Positions 31,201 through 38,248 of a stretch of DNA of 38,924 bases are shown in pieces. Each line of letters starts with the position of its first letter. The first letter of the stretch is position 1. This DNA comes from an uncultured Elusimicrobiales bacterium (GTDB taxonomy: Bacteria; Elusimicrobiota; Elusimicrobia; Elusimicrobiales; Elusimicrobiaceae). Both the position numbers and the translations under genes were made by a program. Location of the stretch: the NCBI GenBank assembly GCA_910576915.1, contig CAJTJT010000013.1:1-38924 (forward strand), given 5' to 3'. The notes under the pieces are model-generated. The model was not told the DNA's origin, did not search any database, and saw nothing but the letters and a program-made list of their open reading frames with translations.

Positions 31201-33318
31201 GTTTTGTTCTTTGCGGCTTTCGAATACGCGCAGATCCGCGTCGCGCAGGAATTCGGCCTGGTCTTTGTTAATGTCCGAGCGGTAAGACGTGCGGCCGATA
31301 ACGTCCGCCGAGCTGGCGCCGAAAAGTTCTTCGCTCTTTTTATTCCAGACGATGTATTTCCCGTCGTAATTTTTAACCGACAGGGCCACCGGCAGCTGGT
31401 TGATCAGCGTTTCCAAAAAGTTTTTGGCGTCGATAATGGCGCGTTCCTGTTTTTTCTTTTCGGAAATGTCTTCCGCCACCGTCAGCACCATAAACGGTTT
31501 GCCGTCTTTATCAAACACGGGCACTTTGATTAAATGCAGCAGCAATTTGTCGCCGCGTTTGGTAACATATGTTTCTTCCGGGAATTCCAAAATCTTGCCC
31601 GTTTTAAAAATGGATTTTTCACGTTCGCCGTAGAAATTATCTTCAAAACGGTATTCCGTTTCGCCCGGGAACATTTCCAGCGAGCGGCGGTTGACGAACG
31701 AAACTTTATCGTCCACCGTGCGCGCGTAAATGGCCACGGGTACGTGTTCCAAAATGGACTGCAAGGTATTTTTGGTTTCCATCAGGTTGCGTTCCTGTTC
31801 GCGCTTTTCGGTAATGTCTTCCACCAGCGTAATGACGTATTGTTCGCTGTGCTCGCCGGCCGAAACCGGCACTTTTACCAGGTGCAGAATCTTCTTTTCC
31901 CCGTTGGCGGTGGCGTATTCTTCTTCCGGGATGTCCAGCGTTTTGCCTTCGCGCAGGATTTCCTGCTCGCGGCCCATGTACTGGCCCACCTGCTCCGCCG
32001 TTTCGTGCGGCAGCGCGCCGTTTTCGTCGTAAGCGTCTTCCGTTACGTTGCCAAACAGCGAGTTGCACACCGTATTGCGGAACAGCATCCGGCCGTTCAC
32101 GTCGCGCGCGTACAATCCGATCGGCGCGTTTTGCAAAATCCCCGTCAAAAATCCGTTCACGCGGCGGATTTCCCGTTCCTGCCGGCAGCGCGCGGTAATA
32201 TCTTCCACAATCGTCAGCACCAGCGGCTTGGGGCCCGCGTCAAACAGCGGGACTTTAATCATGTGAATGATTTTTTCGTTGCCGGAGGAATCGATATACA
32301 CTTCTTCCGGGTAATCACACGCTTTGCCGTCGCGCAAAATCTGCTGTTCGCGCTGGTGGTGGGAGTTGATTACTTCCTCGGTTTGGTATTCGTGGGGCTG
32401 GTCCGTGTGTTTGGGGTCGCACTCGTTTAAAACCTGCATGCTTTGTTTATTAAAAAACGTCATTTTCGAATCGCAGTCGCGCGTATACAGGCCGAGCGGA
32501 ATATTATCCAAAATAGCCTGCAACAGCGTGCGGTTGCGCTGCAGGTCCTGCTCGTACTGGTGTTGGGAGGTTACGTCTTCGTACAGGCTCAGCACAAAGC
32601 GCGGCTTGCCGTCCGGCCCGGGCAGCGTCGTTTTGCTGACGGAAAGCACCCGCTCCTCCCCTTTGGCGTTTTTGTACGTAAGCCGCACGCCCTCCTGGGG
32701 CTGCGCGCCGGAGCGGAGTTCTTCGTCCATACGGCGCACGGACTGCACCACTTCTTTGGGCAAAAAGCCGTATACGCTTTGGTTCAGCGTCTGGGCCGTT
32801 TTATAACCGAAAAGTTTTTCCGCCGCCGTGTTCCACTGCAGGCAGATACCGGCCCAGTTTTGCACCGTCACCGCCGCGGGATACCCGTCCACGAGCGAGG
32901 CCAAAAACGCTTTTTCCGCGTTTAACTGCCTGAAAAGGGGTACGTCTTCCAGCGTCAGCATGATAAACGGGGTGGACGCCAGCGGCCGCGCACCCACGCT
33001 GACGGACAGCGCTTCCGCGTCCGGGTTTACGATATCAAGCACCATTTTTTTAGAGGAGGAAGCGTCCGAAAGCGAGCGGATTTGCGTCATCGTCAGCCCC
33101 AGGCGGTCCGCACGCGAAGACGCCAGCGACTTTACGTCCGTACGCAACAGCGCAGCCGCGGCCGGGTTGGCAAATACGATTTTACCCGTAGCGTCCAAAA
33201 GCAGGACGGCCGTCGGGAATTGCTGTAAAAAAGCGTACATTTCGGGCGTGAGCGTTTTAACGGCGGAAGCGGAAGAGTTATCGGAACCGGAAAAAAGTGA
33301 AAAAAATTTATTGGACAT
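28240..33318 (-). CDS. Giant multi-PAS/GAF sensory protein without recognisable output domain
   Basis: 1692 residues with no signal peptide or membrane helix, so cytoplasmic. About 12 PAS domains follow one another, starting near residues 24, 134, 262, 388, 515, 633, 757, 890, 1050, 1170, 1300 and 1600. A GAF domain covers about 1440-1590 (FHADAGLVLRFG, CLHKAKGFGSLIAAPLYVGG). PAS 3 to 6 are near-tandem copies, each closing with a variant of LTVVEDIT followed by a basic QER linker. A Pro-rich hinge (STPVPPPPPVLPAG) lies near 1030-1045. No histidine kinase, GGDEF, EAL, HTH or methyl-accepting domain is visible; the protein ends after the last PAS. AGAGGG precedes the ATG. It probably senses small ligands or redox state and signals through a partner protein. 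Confidence 0.85.
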   Translation of the reverse strand: MSNKFFSLFSGSDNSSASAVKTLTPEMYAFLQQFPTAVLLLDATGKIVFANPAAAALLRTDVKSLASSRADRLGLTMTQIRSLSDASSSKKMVLDIVNPDAEALSVSVGARPLASTPFIMLTLEDVPLFRQLNAEKAFLASLVDGYPAAVTVQNWAGICLQWNTAAEKLFGYKTAQTLNQSVYGFLPKEVVQSVRRMDEELRSGAQPQEGVRLTYKNAKGEERVLSVSKTTLPGPDGKPRFVLSLYEDVTSQHQYEQDLQRNRTLLQAILDNIPLGLYTRDCDSKMTFFNKQSMQVLNECDPKHTDQPHEYQTEEVINSHHQREQQILRDGKACDYPEEVYIDSSGNEKIIHMIKVPLFDAGPKPLVLTIVEDITARCRQEREIRRVNGFLTGILQNAPIGLYARDVNGRMLFRNTVCNSLFGNVTEDAYDENGALPHETAEQVGQYMGREQEILREGKTLDIPEEEYATANGEKKILHLVKVPVSAGEHSEQYVITLVEDITEKREQERNLMETKNTLQSILEHVPVAIYARTVDDKVSFVNRRSLEMFPGETEYRFEDNFYGEREKSIFKTGKILEFPEETYVTKRGDKLLLHLIKVPVFDKDGKPFMVLTVAEDISEKKKQERAIIDAKNFLETLINQLPVALSVKNYDGKYIVWNKKSEELFGASSADVIGRTSYRSDINKDQAEFLRDADLRVFESRKEQNIPQELVSTASEGVKIMHTVKTPVFNSDGTPNCLLMVSEDITAKTKMEKQIREAGDKNTLLMENAREGFMILDEGKIMYANRAFCRLLGFEEVKDVTGRPLADFVAEDHRMFLKDKYDAVLSGAQNAGGAIELHFMKKKGGEAEAEFAAVSSRYLGRRIVLGFVRDVTGSNRQLRDVKTERESFRAAFEKDVTPAVILSNKGYISVMNEAARKMFGFTEADKNFYRNVYMRPAVKLEARKKLKQGLPAQMDYVFDFARAEAMFPGRISGEGKIPLAVTFVPINKRDSKDGTVEADYVVYLQRKEEEKTPPAPPSGRKPLVKRSTPVPPPPPVLPAGVPETAKEMLVLPNSEPYVLCSEDFKIEVCNDMFCSLCQLKEDELKGNDLRAVIAPDSLPVFEEDLKTLTQDGVLSNREYAVTVGSGLETCAVRLTAVKETGGRYLFVFRSLAFHRQIMKILEERSAQLSALLEATDGVVFSILLSGGHFGLIEQANKFLSQKTGFSHDELVHMEFKDLFFDPARDDGSLAAALARAEQELAAQGKTSFRVSVRQKEGDGFAAQVVVTALDLPGKDAALAVVHDLTSQMDQISKDSKEARELKSVREALPGLYLKTDSDGRALEAYSNLDYISNAEAKEIFLDKTPLQFWPEEAASRALFSIKESLSINVSTRFEFEWTVRDVLRRFEVTVTPISGRAEAVLWVKDVSESHVYDEQIRELYRMTREPGVSITDQVDKILAFGQKIFHADAGLVLRFGQGKENRESMVVYVTKNDFHLERQMEFPVEECLVDVADGNVVMLPDLANTSCERCLHKAKGFGSLIAAPLYVGGEVQGALCFASRAPRRSFCQGAEELMGLMAKLLGLRIELRRTGKMLSDASRSLARTLEYVEMPAVMVDLDYQVTYVNKALLETTGRRVHNLLGRDFFAELIRNDDLSKRMFRAAEKACSSNAFQVRMDILHENGLYEDTAWDVFVCKDADGKVDGYALIASSN

Positions 33319-33474
33319 AATCCCTCTGTAATATATTGGTGCGTACGAATATAATAATACGATTATATACTAATAAATTCCGCGCCCCGCCGCAACCATA
33401 AAGAAGAACGCGCCCGGCCGCGTGCGTACGGGGACGACTTCTAACCATTTTTTTGCCTTTGCGGCGTGAAAACG

Positions 33475-33497
33475 CCCCCTACACTGCCTACAGGGGG
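33475..33497 (+). promoter_or_regulatory. Hairpin covering the Shine-Dalgarno of the small Cys-rich gene
   Basis: CCCCCT (33475-33480) pairs with AGGGGG (33492-33497), which is the ribosome-binding site six bases before the ATG at 33503. If formed, it would hide the site. Confidence 0.35.
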
Positions 33498-33502
33498 AAT
33501 TT

Positions 33503-34072
33503 ATGAAACGGATTTTTTTATACTGCTTTCTGCTTGCCTGCACCGCGGCGGCGTACGCGCAAAACGCGCCGTATAAGCCGTTTACCCTCCGCGCGCCGGC
33601 GCAGTACTTATCCACCGACGCCTACGCGGTGGAAGACACCTGCCCCGGACACAACATTCTAAAACCCTTCTCCTGCACCAAAAACGAACCGCCCGGGTTT
33701 AAATGTTTCGACGTGTATATGGTGGAGGGCGACCCGGTGGATTCCCAGCGTTACACCCTGCTGCAGGAAACGCTTACGGAACAAAACGTTTCCGCCCAGC
33801 AGCCGTGCTCGTTTGATTCGTTAACCTGCGCCGATTTTCTGCACGCCCTGCGCTACAATTTGGCTTTTTCGTGGTATATCGACAATTACCCCTCTTCTTC
33901 GTTCCCAGAGTGCGGGGAAACGTATTCCTGCACGCGCCTGTCCTGCTTTAGCCCGCTGCCGGACGCGCCCGACGGCTCCCCCCGCTCCCAAAAACTCACC
34001 TGCGTATTTAAGAAAAACCAGATTTTCTTTCTGGGCGCCCAGGTAACCTGCAAAGACAAAAACACCCGCTGA
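33503..34072 (+). CDS. Small secreted Cys-rich protein, unknown function
   Basis: 189 residues: signal peptide 1-19 (MKRIFLYCFLLACTAAAYA), then a mature protein with ten Cys (TCPGH, FSCTK, FKCFD, QPCSF, LTCAD, PECGE, YSCTR, LSCFS, LTCVF, VTCKD), enough for five disulfides. It is not recognisably related to the T12-promoter family: the MKFITVLSSPVG start is absent. It is a single plus-strand gene divergent from the multi-PAS gene. The strong GGGGG ribosome site and a TACACT box at 33480-33485 are close upstream. Confidence 0.7.
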   Translation: MKRIFLYCFLLACTAAAYAQNAPYKPFTLRAPAQYLSTDAYAVEDTCPGHNILKPFSCTKNEPPGFKCFDVYMVEGDPVDSQRYTLLQETLTEQNVSAQQPCSFDSLTCADFLHALRYNLAFSWYIDNYPSSSFPECGETYSCTRLSCFSPLPDAPDGSPRSQKLTCVFKKNQIFFLGAQVTCKDKNTR

Positions 34073-34097
34073 CGCTTCCCGCCCAGGCCCGTCAAAT

Positions 34098-34106
34098 TGC
34101 TATAAT
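34098..34106 (+). promoter_or_regulatory. Extended -10 promoter at the head of the que/fol operon
   Basis: TGC + TATAAT (34101-34106) ends 8 nt before the ATG at 34115, giving a leaderless or nearly leaderless mRNA. It is the only clear promoter before the pterin operon. Confidence 0.55.
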
Positions 34107-34114
34107 GAAAGAAT

Positions 34115-34855
34115 ATGATTTGGGCCCATTTTAAAACTATTTTTTCATTCAGCGTCTACCAACGCCTGGCATTCGCCACGCGCACGCAGACGTTTTGGTT
34201 TGCCGCGTACCTGTTTTTCCTGTCGCTGTTGGTGTTCCACTTTGCGGCTGACGCACATATACGGAAGAATTTACCCGTCTTCTTAAAAAACTTTCCGGCC
34301 GTTACGTTTGAAAAGGGCGTTTTAACGTCCCCCCAAACGCCGGTAAACGCGCCCATTCCCCAAAGCGGGTTTGTAATTACGTTTGACGCCGCGCGCCAAA
34401 CGCCCCCCACCTTGTCCGAAATGACCGAAAAAAACCAGCTGATGCTGGTGAACCAAAACCGCGTGTACATGATGTCTTCGGCCGGGGTGCAAAGCCGCAC
34501 GCTGCCGGAAGAAATGTCGTTTTCCGCCACGCCGCAAACGCTGGAAGAACACCGGGGCGACGTTGAAGCCGCGTTAAAAGTAATCGCGTTTTTAACCGCG
34601 CTGATGCTGGTGCCGCTTATCATGCTGTTCGATTTTTGCGTCGCCGCCTGCGCGGGCCTGTTTTTTAAATTCATCACCCGCGCCGCCGTTCCCAACGCCG
34701 TTATTTTTAAATGGGCCGTTTTTTTGCTGGGCCCGCTGGCCGCGCTGTGGTATGTGCGGCTGTGGTTTTACATCCCGCTTTTTACGCTCGCACAAGTGAT
34801 TTTGTGCGTTATCTACATGCAACAGATTTTTAACACGCTCCCGGAGGAACGCTAA
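34115..34855 (+). CDS. DUF1189-like membrane protein
   Basis: 246 residues: one membrane helix near 28-46, a periplasmic domain of about 100 residues (KNFPAVTFEKGVLTSPQTP), then three helices (about 155-180, 197-217, 219-242). This 1+3 layout and the opening FKTIFSFSVYQRLAFATR match the poorly characterised DUF1189 family. Its stop codon abuts the queD ATG (TAAATG), so it heads the operon. No pterin-related role is known. No Shine-Dalgarno; the -10 box is 8 nt before the ATG. Confidence 0.65.
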   Translation: MIWAHFKTIFSFSVYQRLAFATRTQTFWFAAYLFFLSLLVFHFAADAHIRKNLPVFLKNFPAVTFEKGVLTSPQTPVNAPIPQSGFVITFDAARQTPPTLSEMTEKNQLMLVNQNRVYMMSSAGVQSRTLPEEMSFSATPQTLEEHRGDVEAALKVIAFLTALMLVPLIMLFDFCVAACAGLFFKFITRAAVPNAVIFKWAVFLLGPLAALWYVRLWFYIPLFTLAQVILCVIYMQQIFNTLPEER

Positions 34856-35200
34856 ATGCTTATTAAACTCATCCGCTCGTTCAGTTCCGCACACCGTCTG
34901 CCGCATTACGACGGCCCCTGCCACAACTTGCACGGACACACGTGGAAAGCCGTATTTATCATTGAAGGCCCGGTAAAAGAAGACGGCATGGTATGCGATT
35001 TTAAAGTCGTCAAAAAACTCTTGGACGACAACCTGCCCGACCATCAATTTTTAAACGACTGGGTGAAAAACCCCACCGCCGAAAACTTGGCGCAGTTTTT
35101 GTTCGCCAAAATCGGCGCGGAACTGGCCAAAACGGGCCTTAAATTAAAAACGCTGGAAATTTGGGAGAGCGAAAATGCCGCAGCCGTCATGGAAGGTTAA
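34856..35200 (+). CDS. queD: 6-carboxytetrahydropterin synthase QueD
   Basis: 114 residues. Zinc ligands H13 (SSAHRL), H26 and H28 (CHNLHGH), catalytic C22 in the CxxxHGH motif, catalytic D62-H63 dyad, and Glu in IWESENAA that anchors the pterin. It converts dihydroneopterin triphosphate (made by FolE) to 6-carboxytetrahydropterin, the first committed step to the 7-deazaguanine of queuosine. GGAGG lies in the end of the preceding gene, and the ATG directly follows that gene's stop. The end overlaps queE by 26 nt. Confidence 0.96.
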   Translation: MLIKLIRSFSSAHRLPHYDGPCHNLHGHTWKAVFIIEGPVKEDGMVCDFKVVKKLLDDNLPDHQFLNDWVKNPTAENLAQFLFAKIGAELAKTGLKLKTLEIWESENAAAVMEG

Positions 35201-35768
35201 CGAAGTTTTTTATTCCATTCAGGGCGAAGGTAAACACACGGGCATGCCCGCGGTGTTTATCCGCCTGGCCGGCTGCAGCATGAACTGCCCGTTTTGCGAC
35301 ACGAAATACGCCTTTCAAACCGGCGAAGAATGGGACGAAGCGCGCCTAAACGCCGAACTGAAAAAATACCCGTGCAAAACCGTGGTGGTAACGGGCGGAG
35401 AGCCCACCGAACAGGACGCGCCCGCGCTGTTTGCCGCCCTAAAAAACGCGGGGTATACAATCCACCTGGAAACGAACGGCTCCATCGATGCGGACGTCAG
35501 CCGTGTGGATTTTGTGTGCGTATCACCCAAAAAATACGTCAGCCCGGAAATGCTTAAAAAAGCGGACGTGATTAAAATCGTCGTCGGGCAGGACACGGAT
35601 TTGGAAGACGTACAACGCTACTATGCGTACGAAAACGCAAAAACGCAAATTTATCTTCAACCCGAAAGCAACAAACAGGAGAACATCGACCTATGCGTAA
35701 AACTGCTAAAACAACATCCCGCCGCGCGGTTAAGCCTGCAAACGCACAAAATGGCAAACTTCCGTTAA
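35175..35768 (+). CDS. queE: 7-carboxy-7-deazaguanine synthase QueE (radical SAM)
   Basis: 197 residues. The Fe-S/SAM cluster motif CSMNCPFC (C34, C38, C41; CX3CX2C), SAM-binding VVVTGGEPTEQ, EVFYSIQGEGKHTG at the N-terminus and the C-terminal QLHK-type ending SLQTHKMANFR. It rearranges carboxytetrahydropterin to 7-carboxy-7-deazaguanine using SAM, Mg2+ and a [4Fe-4S] cluster. GGGAG precedes the ATG inside queD. It overlaps both neighbours: queD by 26 nt and folE by 76 nt. Confidence 0.96.
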   Translation: MPQPSWKVNEVFYSIQGEGKHTGMPAVFIRLAGCSMNCPFCDTKYAFQTGEEWDEARLNAELKKYPCKTVVVTGGEPTEQDAPALFAALKNAGYTIHLETNGSIDADVSRVDFVCVSPKKYVSPEMLKKADVIKIVVGQDTDLEDVQRYYAYENAKTQIYLQPESNKQENIDLCVKLLKQHPAARLSLQTHKMANFR

Positions 35769-36313
35769 CGGAAGAGAAAATTTTGAACAACCTGCGCGAA
35801 ATTTTGGCCTATATCGGCGACGACCCGTCCCGCGAAGGCCTTTTGGAAACGCCGCACCGCATTTTGCGCAGCTGGAAGAAACTCTACGGCGGCTACAAAA
35901 TGAAACCGCAGGACGTGTTAAAAACGTTTACCGAAGGCTCCTGCGAAGAAATGGTGGTACTTAAAAATATCGAATTTTACTCCACCTGCGAACACCATTT
36001 GCAGCCGTTTTTCGGCACGATTTCCATCGGCTATTTGCCCAAAGGGCGCGTGCTCGGCATTTCCAAACTGGCGCGCCTCGTTGAAGTGTTTGCGCGCCGC
36101 CTGCAAATCCAGGAAAAACTGGTGGCCGAAATTGCCGACAGTTTGATGGAAACGCTGGAACCCTACGGCGTGATGGTGGTATGCAAAGCCAAGCACATGT
36201 GCATCAGTTCGCGCGGCATTGAAAAGCACGACGCCGTGATGGTAACCAGCGCCATCCGCGGTGCGTTTAAAAAGATGGAAGTACGCAGTGAATTTTTGGA
36301 AATGATTAAATAA
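35693..36313 (+). CDS. folE: GTP cyclohydrolase I
   Basis: 206 residues. The zinc-binding and catalytic block STCEHHLQPFFG (C99, H101, H102), CKAKHMCISSRGI with the second zinc Cys, and DPSREGLLETPHR near the N-terminus. It makes dihydroneopterin triphosphate from GTP, the common precursor for queuosine (QueD) and folate. The ATG at 35693, with AGGAG 11 nt upstream, makes a 76-nt overlap with queE and a 25-residue basic N-terminal extension. A TTG at 35783 would avoid the overlap; family length fits either. Confidence 0.95.
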   Translation: MRKTAKTTSRRAVKPANAQNGKLPLTEEKILNNLREILAYIGDDPSREGLLETPHRILRSWKKLYGGYKMKPQDVLKTFTEGSCEEMVVLKNIEFYSTCEHHLQPFFGTISIGYLPKGRVLGISKLARLVEVFARRLQIQEKLVAEIADSLMETLEPYGVMVVCKAKHMCISSRGIEKHDAVMVTSAIRGAFKKMEVRSEFLEMIK

Positions 36314-36319
36314 TTTCTT

Positions 36320-36474
36320 CTTCTTTTCTTTGGCCGAAAAGAAGCAAAAGGCCCGCAACCCGGGAACGTAAAAAATAATTTTAAAGGACTGGCTGACAAC
36401 TCGCCCAAGCAGTTGAAACGGCTCGAACCTGTCAGCCATTGGTCATTCTTAAAATTATTTTTTACAGACGTTCC
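36320..36474. repeat. Composite palindromic element between folE and folP
   Basis: A perfect 9-bp hairpin CTTCTTTTC/GAAAAGAAG (36320-36344), followed by GCAAAA, comes first. Then a long imperfect hairpin with arms of about 37 nt runs 36363-36398 against 36431-36474 (GGAACGT/ACGTTCC outside, an A/T-rich middle, GGCTGACA/TGTCAGCC inside). Its loop reads CAACTCGCCC...GGCTCGAACC. The loop matches those at 3095-3115 and 22631-22650 while the arms differ. It fills most of the 252-bp folE-folP gap. Confidence 0.65.
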
Positions 36475-36565
36475 AAGGGTTGCAAAAAAACAACAGAAAA
36501 CCGCCGTTTTTGGACGACGTTGCCAAGGCGGCAAACAAACGGCACAATCAGGAAAAACCATTTTT

Positions 36566-37360
36566 ATGAAACCGCAATTAATGGGCATTGTAAACGCCAC
36601 ACCCGATTCTTTTTACGACGGAAATCCGCAGAATAATCTGGCCTCTTTAATGGCCAAATGCAAAGATTATGTTCGTGACGGAGCCGATATTTTAGACGTC
36701 GGCGGCGAATCCACCCGCCCGTCGGCCGAACCCGTCCCGGAAGAAGAAGAAAAAGCGCGCGTACTGCCGCTTATTGCCGAAATCCGCAAAACGTGGAAAG
36801 ACGTGCCCGTATCGTTAGATACCGTCAAAATCCCCGTCGCGCTGGAAGGCCTTAAAGCCGGGGTAAACATTATTAACGACGTCAGCGGCACGCCGGATAA
36901 AGAGATGTTCAAACTCGTAAAAGATTTCAATGCCGAAATCGTCGTCATGCACACGCGCGGCACGCCGCAGACCATGCAATCCCAAACCGAATACGCCGAC
37001 ATGCTGGCCGAAATTAAAGATTTTCTGGCGGATAAAATCGCCGAAGCGCAGTCTTGCGGCCTTGCCAAACAAAGCGTAATTATCGACGTAGGATTCGGCT
37101 TTGCCAAAACGCGCGGACAAAATTATGAACTGTTAAAACACCTCGCGTTTTTTAAAGACTTGGGCGTGCGGATGCTGGTCGGCCTGTCGCGCAAAACGTT
37201 CCTCAGCCAAAAGTGCGAAGGCGCGCCCAAACGCAAAGCCCAAACGCTGGCCGCCAATTTGGTGGCACTGCAAAACGGGGCGGACATTTTGCGCGTGCAC
37301 GATGTAAAAGAAACGCGCAAAATCATCAATTTTTACGAAGAACTGGAGGCGGCCAAATGA
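36566..37360 (+). CDS. folP: Dihydropteroate synthase
   Basis: 264 residues from the ATG at 36566, with AGGA 12 nt upstream. GIVNATPDSF (7-16), GADILDVGGESTRPSA, SLDT, INDVSG, MHTRGTPQTM, IIDVGFGFAKT and VGLSRKTFL are all DHPS landmarks. It joins 6-hydroxymethyl-dihydropterin pyrophosphate to p-aminobenzoate. The usual DPGIGFGKT block reads DVGFGFAKT here, a mild change. The stop overlaps the next ATG (ATGA). Confidence 0.96.
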   Translation: MKPQLMGIVNATPDSFYDGNPQNNLASLMAKCKDYVRDGADILDVGGESTRPSAEPVPEEEEKARVLPLIAEIRKTWKDVPVSLDTVKIPVALEGLKAGVNIINDVSGTPDKEMFKLVKDFNAEIVVMHTRGTPQTMQSQTEYADMLAEIKDFLADKIAEAQSCGLAKQSVIIDVGFGFAKTRGQNYELLKHLAFFKDLGVRMLVGLSRKTFLSQKCEGAPKRKAQTLAANLVALQNGADILRVHDVKETRKIINFYEELEAAK

Positions 37361-37707
37361 CGCAAGTCTACCTTACGCAAACGGGTTCTTTCACCGCCCG
37401 CCACGGGCACGGCGGCACGCTGGCCGAAGACGTGCACGAACACACCTTTCGTTACGAAGTAACCTTCCACGGCCCGCTAAACCCGGAAGGATATCTGATC
37501 GATTTCCGCGAACTTTCCGCCGCATTTGAAAAAGAAATCAACGCGCATTTTTCGGGCCAAAACTTAGGCAATTTTTTTGATAATCCCACCACCGAAGCCC
37601 TCTGCCTGTGGATTTACAACCGCGTGCAGCAATTATTTCCGCACCTGTACGCCGTAAAAGTGGCCGAGGAAGCCGACCGCTGGGTGGAATACCGGGGAGA
37701 AGCATAA
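37357..37707 (+). CDS. PTPS-III-type COG0720 protein, probable FolB substitute
   Basis: 116 residues, same fold as QueD by alignment: SFTARHGH (H16) and H27-E28-H29 replace SAHR and HGH as zinc ligands, YLIDF matches the VCDF block, NPTTEAL is shared, and EEADRWVEYRG keeps the pterin-anchoring Glu. The QueD catalytic Cys position is Ala23, with Glu24 next, giving E-x-x-H-x-H. The PTPS-III subgroup has ExxHGH and makes 6-hydroxymethyl-dihydropterin from dihydroneopterin triphosphate. The Asp-His dyad of QueD is Ser66-Gly67. It sits between folP and folK, where folB is expected and absent. ATGA overlap with folP. Confidence 0.8.
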   Translation: MTQVYLTQTGSFTARHGHGGTLAEDVHEHTFRYEVTFHGPLNPEGYLIDFRELSAAFEKEINAHFSGQNLGNFFDNPTTEALCLWIYNRVQQLFPHLYAVKVAEEADRWVEYRGEA

Positions 37708-37708
37708 T

Positions 37709-38206
37709 ATGCCGCAAGCCGTCATCGCCCTGGGGAGCAACATCGCCCCCGCCAAAGAAAATATCGACCGCGCCCTGGCCGCCCTCTCCGAACTCGGCAC
37801 GGTAAAAGAAGCCGCGCCGTACATCGTATCCAAGCCGGAAGGTTTTACCAACCAGGCCGATTTTATTAACACCGTCGCCATTTTAAGCACGCCCTACGCC
37901 CCGCTGCCGCTTCTAAAAAAATTAAAAGAACTGGAAACGCGCCTGGGCCGCACGCCCACATTTCCCAACGGGCCGCGCGTGATTGATTTGGATATTCTTT
38001 TTTATGATGACAAAATCGTGTTTGAGGACGACGACAAATACCCCCTCCTCGTTCCGCACCCGCGCCTGCATGAACGGGAATTTGTGTTAAAACCGCTTTC
38101 ATATATATTGCCGGAATACATACATCCCAAACTGGGCAAACCCGTCTACCGTCTGTACAGAGAACTGATGAAAAAAAAGGGCGCGCCCGAATGTCGAATT
38201 TTGTAA
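37709..38206 (+). CDS. folK: HPPK, 6-hydroxymethyl-7,8-dihydropterin pyrophosphokinase
   Basis: 165 residues. ALGSNIAPAKENI at the N-terminus, DFINTVAIL, RTPTFPNGPRVIDLDILFYDD and VPHPRLHEREFVLKPL are the classic HPPK blocks, including both Asp of DLD that bind Mg-ATP. It activates hydroxymethyl-dihydropterin for FolP. It starts 1 nt after the PTPS-III gene, so both are in one unit. Confidence 0.96.
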   Translation: MPQAVIALGSNIAPAKENIDRALAALSELGTVKEAAPYIVSKPEGFTNQADFINTVAILSTPYAPLPLLKKLKELETRLGRTPTFPNGPRVIDLDILFYDDKIVFEDDDKYPLLVPHPRLHEREFVLKPLSYILPEYIHPKLGKPVYRLYRELMKKKGAPECRIL

Positions 38207-38248
38207 AATAAAGGGAATAGCAGTTATCCCATATTTAAGGAGAACGTA

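Noticed and set aside
31534..32430. 298-codon plus-strand ORF opposite the multi-PAS gene
   Set aside because: Antisense shadow of repeated PAS domains; Phe/Val/Arg-biased translation with no family resemblance.
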